Shown here in pieces: positions 56,793 to 64,000 of a stretch of 64,000 nt of DNA. The stretch's first letter is position 1; each line of letters starts with the position of its first letter. The notes below the pieces were generated by a model that worked only from the letters and a program-made list of their open reading frames with translations, made no database searches and had not been told where the DNA came from. This stretch comes from Pseudomonas congelans (GTDB taxonomy: Bacteria > Pseudomonadota > Gammaproteobacteria > Pseudomonadales > Pseudomonadaceae), in contig NZ_FNJH01000001.1 in the NCBI RefSeq assembly GCF_900103225.1, positions 804,980 through 868,979 of the forward strand. Reading direction: 5' to 3'. Made by a program: the position numbers and the translations under genes.

Positions 56793-57320
56793 ATGACATC
56801 GACCACTGAACATTCAACGACACCTGACGTGCTCGACAACCTGCTGGACATCGCGCCGGGCAGCCCGCTGCACGCGGTTCGTCATGCACGGGACAAGGTG
56901 GCCCAGGCAACCCAGGGCAGTCAGGACTTGTTTTTTGACCCGGCACTGACGCACAACCTGTCATTGAGCGAACGCCTCTGGGTGGCGTATTACGCCACGC
57001 TGTTGAGCGCGCAGCCGACCCTGAGCGGGTATTACCTGGCGCAGTTGCAGGCGGCTGGCGTCGCGGCAAACGTGCTGGCCGATGTGGACGCCAGCCGAAT
57101 CGATCTGTTGGATGACCAGCGCCTGGCGGCGATCCTGCGCTTTACGCGAACCTTGATCGAGTCTCCGGTACACGGCGATCAAAGCGCATTGCAGGCGCTG
57201 CAACACCAGGGCCTGAGCACCGCTGAAATCGTGGTACTGGCACAACTGATCGCCTTTCTGTCCTACCAGGTGCGCCTGGCCGCAGGGCTGGGTGCTTTAA
57301 AATCTGCCGGAGCAGCCTGA
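56793..57320 (+). CDS. AhpD-like CMD-domain protein (Avi_7170 type)
   Basis: 175 residues, all-helical carboxymuconolactone-decarboxylase-like fold. Motif region 'LSLSERLWVAYYATLLSAQPTLSGYYLAQLQAAG' and 'LSTAEIVVLAQLIAFLSYQVRLAAGLGAL'. The usual CxxC of AhpD is absent, so peroxidase activity by that route is unlikely. ATG 56793 follows AGGA. The stop shares a base with the next start (TGATG), coupling it to its partner. Confidence 0.8.
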   Translation: MTSTTEHSTTPDVLDNLLDIAPGSPLHAVRHARDKVAQATQGSQDLFFDPALTHNLSLSERLWVAYYATLLSAQPTLSGYYLAQLQAAGVAANVLADVDASRIDLLDDQRLAAILRFTRTLIESPVHGDQSALQALQHQGLSTAEIVVLAQLIAFLSYQVRLAAGLGALKSAGAA

Positions 57321-57907
57321 TGAGCGAACTCATGGAAATTGAAGGTTTCACCAATCAGGTGCTGGGCTGGAAAGCCTGGTTGCCCACCGTTGACCTCGAC
57401 AGCGCGAGCGCCGAGCAGATCGCTGTGCTTGAAGAAAGCCACCCGCAGGCCAAGACCTCGGATTACTACCTGACGCTGGCCCATCATCCGGACATTCTTC
57501 GCCAGCGCTCTCAGGCGTTCAACGCGATCATGTACGCACCCGGCGGCCTGTCGCGCGCCGAGCGGGAGCTGGCAAGCACGGTGGTGTCGCGTATCAACCG
57601 CTGCGTGTATTGCGCGTCGGTGCATGCGCAACGCTTCGAACAACTGGCCAAACGCAATGACGTCATCGCCCAGGTGTTTGCCGACCCCGCAACGGCAGGT
57701 ACCACGGCGCGTGAAAAAGCGATCGTGCAGTTCGCCATCGACCTGACGCTTGAACCGGCTTCGCTCAACGCCGGGCATATCCAGGCGCTGTACGAGCAGG
57801 GGCTGGACGAGACTCAGGTGCTGGACCTGATTCACGCCATCTCGATATTCGCCTGGGCGAACCGGCTCATGCTCAACCTGGGGGAGCCGGTGTTTCCCGA
57901 GGTGTGA
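57320..57907 (+). CDS. Peroxidase-related AhpD-like protein (Avi_7169 type)
   Basis: 195 residues. The AhpD signature 'VVSRINRCVYCASVHAQRFEQL' has the redox pair C-x-x-C and the downstream His of peroxidase-related CMD enzymes, here intact. With the preceding CMD protein it forms the pair that I recall being linked in genomes to a peptide-type ABC transporter and a flavin-dependent enzyme, which matches this locus. The substrate may be an oxidised product of the flavoprotein. Confidence 0.85.
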   Translation: MSELMEIEGFTNQVLGWKAWLPTVDLDSASAEQIAVLEESHPQAKTSDYYLTLAHHPDILRQRSQAFNAIMYAPGGLSRAERELASTVVSRINRCVYCASVHAQRFEQLAKRNDVIAQVFADPATAGTTAREKAIVQFAIDLTLEPASLNAGHIQALYEQGLDETQVLDLIHAISIFAWANRLMLNLGEPVFPEV

Positions 57908-57945
57908 TCGCGGCAGTATCCAGGCCAAGTGCTTGAGGTGCAGTC

Positions 57946-57961
57946 TGGCCCGGTCGTTGCA
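57946..57961 (+). promoter_or_regulatory. Sigma-54-like -24/-12 promoter
   Basis: TGGCCCGGTCGTTGCA matches TGGCACG-N4-TTGCW with one change (C for A at position 5); GG and GC are correctly spaced. It points at the phosphodiesterase, 50 bases before its ATG. Confidence 0.7.
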
Positions 57962-58011
57962 AGTTCACTGCATAAGTGAACAAGCGACCCGGACACGATT
58001 GAGGTAATGGA

Positions 58012-58809
58012 ATGCTGATAGCACACATTTCGGACACACATGTACGGCCCAGAGGGCAACTCTATCAAGGCGTGGTGGACTCCAATGCCATGCTGGCCGC
58101 TGCCGTCGACACGATAAACGCCCTCGACCCGGCACCCGATCTGATTTTGTTCAGCGGTGATCTGGTGGAAGAGGGGCGGCCCGAAGAGTACGCGATGGCC
58201 CGGGAGTTGCTGCAACCGCTACGGCAAAAACTGCTGATGATACCGGGCAACCATGATCATAGGCAGAACCTGCGCGACGCCTTTCCCGAGCACGATTACT
58301 TCATCAATGACCAGGATTGCAGTTTCGTCTATTCGGGTTCTGCGCCGCTGCGCATCATCGGTCTGGATATCAGCGTCCCGGAGCAGCATCACGGCGATAT
58401 GACCGACACCGCGACCCAGTGGCTGGATCGCACACTGGCGCAGGAGCCGCACAAGCCGACGCTGATCATGATGCATCAGCCGCCGTTTTCAAGTGGCATT
58501 CCCTACATCGATGCGTATCGCTGTGAAAGAGGCGAGCGGCTGGCGGAGGTTGTCTGCAGATACCCGGCCATCGAGCGCATCGTCTGCGGGCATATTCATC
58601 GTTTCATGCAGCTGCGCTTCGGCGGCACGCTGATGTGTACGGCGCCGAGCACGACGACGGCCATCGCCTTGCGACTGCACGCCGAGGCTGCCGACGCCTC
58701 TTATGTCGAACCGCCGGCATTGCTGCTGCATCACTGGAAAGCCGACACGGGCCTTATTACCCATTGGGTGCCGATAGGTCGTTTCGAAGGGCCTTTTGAC
58801 TTCGCCTGA
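58012..58809 (+). CDS. GpdQ/CpdA-like metallophosphoesterase
   Basis: 265 residues, calcineurin-like. Metal-binding motifs run in order: 'ISDTHV' (Asp, His), 'LFSGDLVE', 'MIPGNHDHR', 'MMHQPP' and 'VCGHIHRFMQ'. The C-terminal cap and length match GpdQ-type glycerophosphodiesterases and related cyclic-nucleotide phosphodiesterases; these act on glycerophosphodiesters or cAMP. ATG 58012 follows GAGGTAA. It has its own sigma-54-like promoter at 57946, so its expression should depend on RpoN and a partner activator. Confidence 0.9.
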   Translation: MLIAHISDTHVRPRGQLYQGVVDSNAMLAAAVDTINALDPAPDLILFSGDLVEEGRPEEYAMARELLQPLRQKLLMIPGNHDHRQNLRDAFPEHDYFINDQDCSFVYSGSAPLRIIGLDISVPEQHHGDMTDTATQWLDRTLAQEPHKPTLIMMHQPPFSSGIPYIDAYRCERGERLAEVVCRYPAIERIVCGHIHRFMQLRFGGTLMCTAPSTTTAIALRLHAEAADASYVEPPALLLHHWKADTGLITHWVPIGRFEGPFDFA

Positions 58810-58820
58810 ACGGGAATGCC

Positions 58821-58842
58821 CCTGACAGCGCAGGCTGTCAGG
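58821..58842. terminator. Hairpin between convergent genes
   Basis: A 9-bp perfect stem (cctgacagc, loop gcag, gctgtcagg) overlaps the last bases of the leftward SMR gene and follows the phosphodiesterase stop. It has no U-run. Confidence 0.5.
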
Positions 58843-59173
58843 TCGCCTGCTCCTTGGCCAGATTGACCAGAATGATGCCCGCGATGATCAGGCTGATGCC
58901 GCCAATTGCCATCAATGTGGGCACCTGCTGGTAGCGAAACGCTGCAATGACGGTGATCAGGGTAATGCCCAGACCTGACCACATGGACGTGATCAGTGAC
59001 ATGGGCAAGTCCCTTTGCGCATACCCCAGACACACAATGCCAAGGCCATAGCCCGCTATCGAGGCAATCACCGGAACCCAGCGGGTGAAGCCGTTGCTTT
59101 CTTTGAGTGCAATGGTCGCTACCGTTTCAGCGACGATACCTGCGAGCAGGAACAAATAGGCTTTTATAAGCAT
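58838..59173 (-). CDS. SMR family drug/polyamine exporter
   Basis: 111 residues and four membrane spans. ATG 59173 begins 'MLIKAYLFLLAGIVAETVATIALK', whose Glu in 'VAET' is the conserved proton/substrate-coupling acid of EmrE-type pumps; ATG 59197 directly follows the previous stop (TGAATG) and could be used instead. The pump sits directly behind a PLP decarboxylase gene, so its natural cargo may be that enzyme's amine product, as with the spermidine exporter MdtIJ. Partner subunit not seen. Confidence 0.85.
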   Translation of the reverse strand: MLIKAYLFLLAGIVAETVATIALKESNGFTRWVPVIASIAGYGLGIVCLGYAQRDLPMSLITSMWSGLGITLITVIAAFRYQQVPTLMAIGGISLIIAGIILVNLAKEQAT

Positions 59174-59197
59174 GACGGCAGATCGCTTTTCAGGCAT

Positions 59198-60313
59198 TCA
59201 GGAAGGGAGAGAGATGATGCGGTCGGCATAAAACCCGTTGAACGGGGTGCGCAAGGACACCGAGTAAGCGCCGGTCGATTGAAACTCCAGCCAGTCGCCC
59301 TCCCTGATATCGCTGGCGAGCGTGTAGGGGAAGGCCAGGCGATCCATGCTGTCGCATGTAGGGCCGAAGATATTGAAAGTGTTTTCCGCTGCACCGGTGT
59401 AAGGGGCCGCGTCCCGCCACACGCGTGCGGGAAATTGCAGCCACTGCTGGGCTGATAGCAAACCGCCAAAAATACCGGCACCGCAGAAAACGCTGTGTTC
59501 GCGTCTTGAAAGCACCCGTGCAAACAGCGACATGCCGCCGTACACCAGGCCACGACCCGCTTCGCAGATCAGGTTCAGATCCTTCAGTGTCGGGCTGGTC
59601 TGAATGTGCTCGCAGACTCTGCCGACCAGGTCCGGGGTGTTACCCATGGAGTTCAGGTAATTACCCGGAAACCCGCCGCCGATATCCAGATGCCTGACGT
59701 GCTGGGCGGTGTCGCGCACAATGGCATCGGCGTCATCGAGGGCCGCGAGCCACGGGCCTTCTTCAATGGCTTGTGAGCCGACATGGAATGACAGCCCAAG
59801 TGACCAGTCAGTGCTGGACGCCACTTGATGCACCAGTTGCGTCGCCAACGCCGGGCTTGCGCCGAATTTGCCTCTGAGATCGTAAACCGCCGTCGACTCG
59901 GAGGGCGCGTAGCGCACGAACAGGCTGATCGTGCTGTCGCGTTCGGGCAATACGTCCCGCAACTTCAAGAGTTCCTCCTCACTGTCGAGCACAAATGAAC
60001 GCACGCCATATCGGTAGTAGGCCTCGTGCAGGCAGTGGCGGGATTTCACTGGGTTCATCAGGTATTGAACTGCGTTGGGCAGCGTGTTGTGTACCGTCTG
60101 CACCTCGGCAAGCGACGCCACGTCAAAATGGTTGATACCGCCCTGGCTCAAGGCTTCCAGCACCTGCGGGAGTGGATTGGCCTTCATTGCATACAACACG
60201 GTACCTGGAAAACAGCCACTGAATTGCTGTGCATTCCGGGTGATCCAGTGCGGGTCAACGGTATAGAAGGTGTCGTTGGTGTCATCGGCTAATTGCGCAA
60301 AAAGTGTGTCCAC
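59198..60313 (-). CDS. PLP-dependent group III decarboxylase, ornithine/diaminopimelate-type
   Basis: 371 residues from GTG 60313, which has AGGGAAG 6 bases upstream. The frame is open to TTG 60355, but that codon lies within the sigma-54 promoter. It is a fold-type III PLP enzyme: Schiff-base Lys44 ('YAMKANPLP'), 'LGLSFHVGSQ', 'LDIGGGFPGNY', 'CEAGRGLVYGG' and 'FGPTCDSMD', which resemble bacterial ornithine/lysine decarboxylases. It should release a diamine and CO2, or act on a related amino acid. It is transcribed with an SMR exporter. Confidence 0.88.
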   Translation of the reverse strand: MDTLFAQLADDTNDTFYTVDPHWITRNAQQFSGCFPGTVLYAMKANPLPQVLEALSQGGINHFDVASLAEVQTVHNTLPNAVQYLMNPVKSRHCLHEAYYRYGVRSFVLDSEEELLKLRDVLPERDSTISLFVRYAPSESTAVYDLRGKFGASPALATQLVHQVASSTDWSLGLSFHVGSQAIEEGPWLAALDDADAIVRDTAQHVRHLDIGGGFPGNYLNSMGNTPDLVGRVCEHIQTSPTLKDLNLICEAGRGLVYGGMSLFARVLSRREHSVFCGAGIFGGLLSAQQWLQFPARVWRDAAPYTGAAENTFNIFGPTCDSMDRLAFPYTLASDIREGDWLEFQSTGAYSVSLRTPFNGFYADRIISLPS

Positions 60314-60350
60314 GTTGAACTTCCCTGGCTTCGAAGTGTGTTCAGGTTTG

Positions 60351-60366
60351 AGCAAACTTCGTGCCA
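60351..60366 (-). promoter_or_regulatory. Consensus sigma-54 promoter for the decarboxylase arm
   Basis: Read leftward, TGGCACGAAGTTTGCT matches TGGCACG-N4-TTGCW at every fixed position. The expected start is near 60340, giving a leader of about 27 bases to GTG 60313. It excludes the TTG at 60355 as translation start. Confidence 0.85.
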
Positions 60367-60691
60367 GTGCTTTATGGGGGCGCTGAACAAGTTAACGAGA
60401 ACGATTTAATAAACATGTATACAAGATGGTCAGCCAAAACAGTGCGATTTTTAAGCATTCGAATCGGTGTGGTGCAGTTGAATGTACGGTCTGAAACTAT
60501 AAAGATAGATAGCACTTTGCTATTTTAAAAAGTGACTTTTAAATAATTTGATACATATATTAAAGTAATAATACATTAAATTTAATCGAGAAAAAGTTAG
60601 CAAATTTATAGGGTTGGCTAACCTCGGTTACGCTTCTGGCCAGTGATGGCGATTATCTGACACCTTGCTAATGCGCGATGATCAAGAGCGG
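60367..60691. promoter_or_regulatory. AT-rich spacer between divergent sigma-54 promoters
   Basis: 325 bases, with an extreme AT stretch at 60500-60610. It contains palindromes ATTCGAAT at 60457-60464 and ATAGCA-ctt-TGCTAT at 60509-60523, possible sites for an enhancer-binding activator, and composition suited to DNA bending by IHF. No gene is seen. Confidence 0.55.
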
Positions 60692-60707
60692 TGGCACGCC
60701 GCTTGCT
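60692..60707 (+). promoter_or_regulatory. Consensus sigma-54 promoter for the rightward arm
   Basis: TGGCACGCCGCTTGCT matches TGGCACG-N4-TTGCW at all fixed positions. The predicted start is near 60718, and the leader to ATG 60865 is about 147 bases, long enough to hold further control. Confidence 0.85.
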
Positions 60708-60864
60708 GGGTACTGAATCGTGAAGTAATGGGGACTTGTTCCATTGCGTCAGCGCTCGCGTTAACGACGACGAAGTAATTCATGGTCATGGATCAGGCAG
60801 GGGGTTGCTCGGCAAGCCGAGGAGCAGCCCCGATGAAGTCACCGTTATCGAGTGGGAAGGATAC

Positions 60865-61935
60865 ATGGACTTTCGTGCTTTTTATTCAGGCAACGCCCAG
60901 CAGTTTCTGGCCACGCGCCAACTTACTTTTTTCGAACTGGAAGAGGTTGTAAAACGCCAGTACGCCGATGCGCAACTGGCCTTGATCAGCAGTTCTCCAG
61001 TACATGGCATCGCTAACGCGGCCAGCGATATAGATCTGTTATGTGTGACCGATGATCGGCAGTCCGATCAATCGATGGCCTCGCAGATCTACCACAATGA
61101 ACACCATATTGAAGTGGTGGCATTTGCCCGCGAAGAAGTTCACAACGCGTTCTCCCAACTGGCGACGGACGCACACAAAACCACTGCACAGAAACTCGTT
61201 GCGTTCAAACAGTGGGACAAACAGCAAGCGGTATCGCGAAAGTATCTGGAACGTCTGGTCTGCGCGGTGTCGACCGATCAGTCGCTTCCTTATCTGGACA
61301 GTCAGAAGGACTTGAGCTCGATCTGGTCTGCTGCGGCGTTCGATGACTTTCGCCAAAGTGCCTGCTTCTCGGCGCTGGCCTGGCGCAGTGGCGAATACCG
61401 CGCAGCCGCCGCCTATGCCTGCAACGCCGCACTGTTCCTGATGAACGCGACGCTGGCCAGCCACGGCTGGGTCAACTCCAATCGCAAGTGGACGCTGTTG
61501 CGTTGGGACCGGGCGCTGAACAGGCTCGGCATGCTGACTGACGACGGCCTTGCCCGAGCCATCGGGCAGCTGTGGCAATGCGCCTATCCGGCCTGCCGAA
61601 GTGGATTGCAGGGCGCGGAGCTCATGCACCTGTGTGAACTGACTCAACTCGCCGAGCAGACGTTCGCCTGCGAAGTCGCCTACGCCGAGTTGAAACCGGT
61701 TATCGAGCGCTCATCTGCCAGCAGATTTTTGCCGGGGGTCGACTTCGTGCTCACCGATAACCAGCAGGCGACCCTGTTGACGCAGCTGGATGTGCCGGAA
61801 TTGCACAGCACCCGCCCGATCGACCTGGCCGAGCAATCCCGCGAAGTGGCTGCGTGTTTTCTGCGTGCGGCACGCGCCGGGCTGGTCAGTTTTTCACTCA
61901 AGGACTCACATCCGATGCAGGGAGCACACGCATGA
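60865..61935 (+). CDS. Nucleotidyltransferase-like protein (first gene of unknown cluster)
   Basis: 356 residues from ATG 60865 (GGAAGGATAC upstream); the frame is open from 60736. 'LALISSSPVHGIANAASDIDLLCVTDD' matches the Pol-beta/MNT nucleotidyltransferase signature, with Asp55 and Asp57 as metal ligands; the usual leading GS is SSS. A long helical part follows ('YRAAAAYACNAALFLMNATLASHGWVNSNRKWTLLRWDRALNRLG'), resembling kanamycin-type nucleotidyltransferases or a substrate-binding helical domain. It may adenylate or otherwise activate a small molecule. Its stop overlaps the next start (ATGA). Exact family not recognised. Confidence 0.72.
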   Translation: MDFRAFYSGNAQQFLATRQLTFFELEEVVKRQYADAQLALISSSPVHGIANAASDIDLLCVTDDRQSDQSMASQIYHNEHHIEVVAFAREEVHNAFSQLATDAHKTTAQKLVAFKQWDKQQAVSRKYLERLVCAVSTDQSLPYLDSQKDLSSIWSAAAFDDFRQSACFSALAWRSGEYRAAAAYACNAALFLMNATLASHGWVNSNRKWTLLRWDRALNRLGMLTDDGLARAIGQLWQCAYPACRSGLQGAELMHLCELTQLAEQTFACEVAYAELKPVIERSSASRFLPGVDFVLTDNQQATLLTQLDVPELHSTRPIDLAEQSREVAACFLRAARAGLVSFSLKDSHPMQGAHA

Positions 61936-62486
61936 TTGCCAATACACAAGACGCCGTTCGCCAATGGTTCCCCCGGCTCGGTGGCGGCTACATATACCCG
62001 GCCGGCCCCTACGCGCAAAAGCTCATATCGGTGGCCTGGTTGCTCATGACCGAGCTTGAGGCGTATCTGGAAGACCTGGACGGCGCGGCGGACGAGCCCC
62101 TGGTGGTCGATGCGTTGAGAATCAAACTGGCTGAGTTGATGGTCGACATCGACTGCCGACTCGCCGGTGCCGACACCCCGAACGAGCTGCACCAGTTCGC
62201 ACTGTTCAGCGAGTACGGTCTTACCGATGTCATTGCCCACACAGGCCCCGTCGCCGTGGAATGGCTGGACATTCGCGCTGACAGCGCTGCAGGTCACGAC
62301 AATGAAGCCGAGTGGCTGATCGAAGTGTTCAGGGAGCTGCTGGACGCCTTTCCCGGGAAATTGTTCAACCCCTTGCTGCCTGGCACTCAGGGTCAGGTTC
62401 TGCGAACCCTGCGTGACTGGGACCGCTCCTGCCGTCTGGCAGGTGGCGACGCTGCCTTCCTGGCACCTTTGATGAGGTCTCTATGA
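61932..62486 (+). CDS. Unrecognised protein of the cluster
   Basis: 184 residues from ATG 61932, overlapping the preceding and following genes by ATGA junctions. No signal peptide or membrane span. It looks all-helical, with an acidic stretch 'MTELEAYLEDLDGAADEPLVVDALRIKLAELMVDIDCRLAGADTP'. I recognise no family. Coupling between a nucleotidyltransferase and an aminotransferase makes a pathway subunit or partner protein likely. Confidence 0.65.
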   Translation: MIANTQDAVRQWFPRLGGGYIYPAGPYAQKLISVAWLLMTELEAYLEDLDGAADEPLVVDALRIKLAELMVDIDCRLAGADTPNELHQFALFSEYGLTDVIAHTGPVAVEWLDIRADSAAGHDNEAEWLIEVFRELLDAFPGKLFNPLLPGTQGQVLRTLRDWDRSCRLAGGDAAFLAPLMRSL

Positions 62487-63739
62487 ACAGTCATGTCCTG
62501 ACCGCGCCGGCGAGCGTACCAGCGCGCAAATCCTCATTCGTCGAACGTTACGGAGCGGTGTTTGGCCGTGAGCAAGGTCTTATGTTGCGCATGGCCGGGC
62601 TGACCGCAGCCGAGCACTCGGCGCAAGGTTCGTGGATAACCGATGACACCGGCCGCCGCTGGCTGGACTTCGGCTCCTTCGGGCTGCACCTGCTGGGCCA
62701 TCGCCACCCTGAAGTCGTGGCTGCGCTGACGCGGCAGGTCACATCGCTGGGCCTTTCCAGCCGGATACTGGCCAACGAATCCAGCCTGAGCGCCGCCGAG
62801 CGGCTCGTGATGTGTGTCGGTCGTCCGGGCAACGGTGTGCTTTACGGCAACAGCGGTTCGGAGGTCATCGAAGCAGCCCTCAAGCTGGTGCGCATGCAGA
62901 CCGGCCGGCGGCGAATCATCGCATTGACCCACGCCTATCATGGGCGGACCAGTGGCGCGCTGGCGGTCAGCTATGGCTATCGCGGGCACGCCACGCTGAT
63001 GCACGCCGAAGATGTCGTGTTCATTGCCGCCGGTGATCTTGCCGCTGCACGCCAGGCACTGGCAGAAGGCGATATTGCCGCAGTGATCGCCGAGCCGGTT
63101 CAGGGAGAGGGCGGAATCAGGCCGGTCGACCTGGGTTTTCTGAGCGAACTGGCAGGTCTGTGTCGCGAACATGGCGCGTTCATGATTCACGATGAGATTC
63201 AATCCGGCCTGGGGCGTAGCGGAGCGCTGGTCTGCGGCGCGCCTGCCGACATCATAGTGTTCGGCAAAACCCTGGGCGGCGGTGTGTTTCCGGTAGCCGC
63301 AGCCATTTACGACAGCAGCCGGTTCGGCGCACCGGCGCGTGATCCGGTCGTACATGCCTCGTCCTATGCCGGCAGCGCGCTGGCGGGAGCCGTGGTCAAC
63401 GCTGTGCTCGACGTGGTCAGCGATCCCGCATTCTGCCAGCGCGTCAACCAGCTGGGGCAGGTGGCCATGAGCATCCTGCGTGAGCGTTTAAAGGATTGTC
63501 CCGCCGTGGCTGAAGTGCGAGGCAGCGGCCTGATGATCGGGGTGGAATTCACCTCCAGCAACTATGTGGCGCAGACCCTGATCGAAGCCGCGCAGCGCAA
63601 CCTGCTGCTGGCTTTCTGCCTTAGCGCAACCCGGGTGCTGCGGGTTTATCCCGACGCGACCATCTCCCGAGACCACCTCGAACAAGGCCTCAACAGTTTC
63701 TGTGATGCCGTCGATGCGGCTTATCGTTCCATTCAATGA
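62483..63739 (+). CDS. Class III PLP-dependent aminotransferase
   Basis: 418 residues. Fold-type I class III motifs: 'YGNSGSEVIEAALKLVRMQTGRRRIIALTHAYHGRTSGALAVS', 'IAEPVQGEGGIRPVDLGFL', 'FMIHDEIQSGLGRSG' with Asp237, and Schiff-base Lys262 ('FGKTLGGGVFPVA'). Such enzymes transfer amino groups from omega-amines, ornithine or similar donors. The decarboxylase across the promoter would make diamines, a suitable substrate. Coupled to the upstream gene (ATGA) and 12 bases from the next start. Confidence 0.9.
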   Translation: MNSHVLTAPASVPARKSSFVERYGAVFGREQGLMLRMAGLTAAEHSAQGSWITDDTGRRWLDFGSFGLHLLGHRHPEVVAALTRQVTSLGLSSRILANESSLSAAERLVMCVGRPGNGVLYGNSGSEVIEAALKLVRMQTGRRRIIALTHAYHGRTSGALAVSYGYRGHATLMHAEDVVFIAAGDLAAARQALAEGDIAAVIAEPVQGEGGIRPVDLGFLSELAGLCREHGAFMIHDEIQSGLGRSGALVCGAPADIIVFGKTLGGGVFPVAAAIYDSSRFGAPARDPVVHASSYAGSALAGAVVNAVLDVVSDPAFCQRVNQLGQVAMSILRERLKDCPAVAEVRGSGLMIGVEFTSSNYVAQTLIEAAQRNLLLAFCLSATRVLRVYPDATISRDHLEQGLNSFCDAVDAAYRSIQ

Positions 63740-63751
63740 CGGAGAGTTCCT

Positions 63752-64000
63752 ATGCCTGATGTATCAACCAGTGTTCTTCTCGGTGATTTCGAGCCTGGCG
63801 AGGTCTGGCCGATTCTCTCGGACTTCGCGCGCTACCCCGACTTCATGAGCGATGTGCTGGAGGTGATCGTTCACCCCCGGCAGAGTGAATACGTTTCCAG
63901 TACGTGGCGCGTATTGATCAATGGCAGCGAGCTGACCTGGACCGAGCAGGATTGGCTGGTGACGGACGAGCGCATCGAGTTCAAGCAGATCGATGGCGAC
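63752..64000 (+). CDS. SRPBCC superfamily protein (3' end outside window)
   Basis: 83 codons from ATG 63752, preceded by GGAGAG. 'STSVLLGDFEPGEVWPILSDFARYPDFMSDVLEVIVH' is the entry of the START/SRPBCC fold (aromatase/cyclase or polyketide cyclase type), a hydrophobic-cavity binding domain. In biosynthetic clusters such proteins cyclise, bind or release a hydrophobic intermediate. It is co-transcribed with the three genes upstream; the rest of the gene, and maybe more of the cluster, lies beyond 64000. Confidence 0.82.
   Translation, partial: MPDVSTSVLLGDFEPGEVWPILSDFARYPDFMSDVLEVIVHPRQSEYVSSTWRVLINGSELTWTEQDWLVTDERIEFKQIDGD

Overview
The window looks like chromosome of a fluorescent Pseudomonas, most probably of the P. 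syringae group. The coding DNA is GC-rich. It carries a Pseudomonas-type DUF1652 gene, a lexA2-imuA-imuB-dnaE2 cassette, many solute-binding-protein transporters, REP-type repeats of the 'ccacgctc..gcgtgg / gcggagcgtc' kind and several sigma-54 style -24/-12 promoters. I see no rRNA, tRNA, CRISPR array, integrase or insertion sequence. Species placement is inference; the gene families are read from the translations.

Layout. 1-8.1 kb: end of a lactonase gene, the ABC-F ATPase YbiT, an unrecognised Rossmann-like protein, a 45-residue membrane protein, and small housekeeping or stress genes (DUF3053 lipoprotein, GNAT, GST, DUF3830, hemerythrin, lipoprotein). 8.2-15 kb: an amino-acid-type ABC transporter with RidA, an IclR regulator, a D-serine dehydratase/D-threonine aldolase-like enzyme and a KDG-type sugar kinase, which reads as one catabolic locus with a sigma-54-like promoter in front. 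15-24 kb: a UvrD-like helicase with an odd Gly-every-fourth-residue N-terminus, a polyamine-type binding protein, a sulfonate-type ABC transporter, a histidine phosphatase and an aldo/keto reductase. 24.1-26.1 kb: a small AT-richer island with a PAAR-toxin (probable type VI effector), its membrane-anchored putative immunity protein and a decayed second copy of the immunity 3' end.

26.5-32.3 kb: the damage-inducible mutasome operon lexA2-imuA-imuB-dnaE2, with a palindromic LexA2-type operator over the lexA2 start. 32.4-37.9 kb: a DUF1989 protein, a CorA-like transporter, and a divergent pair (RimK-like ATP-grasp ligase / GNAT fused to a C39-like peptidase) followed by a polysaccharide deacetylase. 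37.9-46.9 kb: amidohydrolase, MFS transporter, two LysR regulators, the large FAD/Fe-S enzyme YdiJ, a tandem REP array and a Tat-exported dienelactone-hydrolase-like protein. 47.3-57.9 kb: a diguanylate cyclase, a LysR regulator, and an operon of flavoprotein, peptide-type ABC transporter and two AhpD-like proteins.

58-64 kb: a phosphodiesterase with its own sigma-54-like promoter, then a divergent locus. Leftward lie a PLP group III decarboxylase and an SMR exporter. Rightward lie a nucleotidyltransferase-like protein, an unknown protein, a class III aminotransferase and an SRPBCC protein that runs off the window. Both arms start at consensus sigma-54 promoters facing outward from an AT-rich spacer. 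I know no described pathway with this gene set, and it is the best candidate here for an undescribed system.
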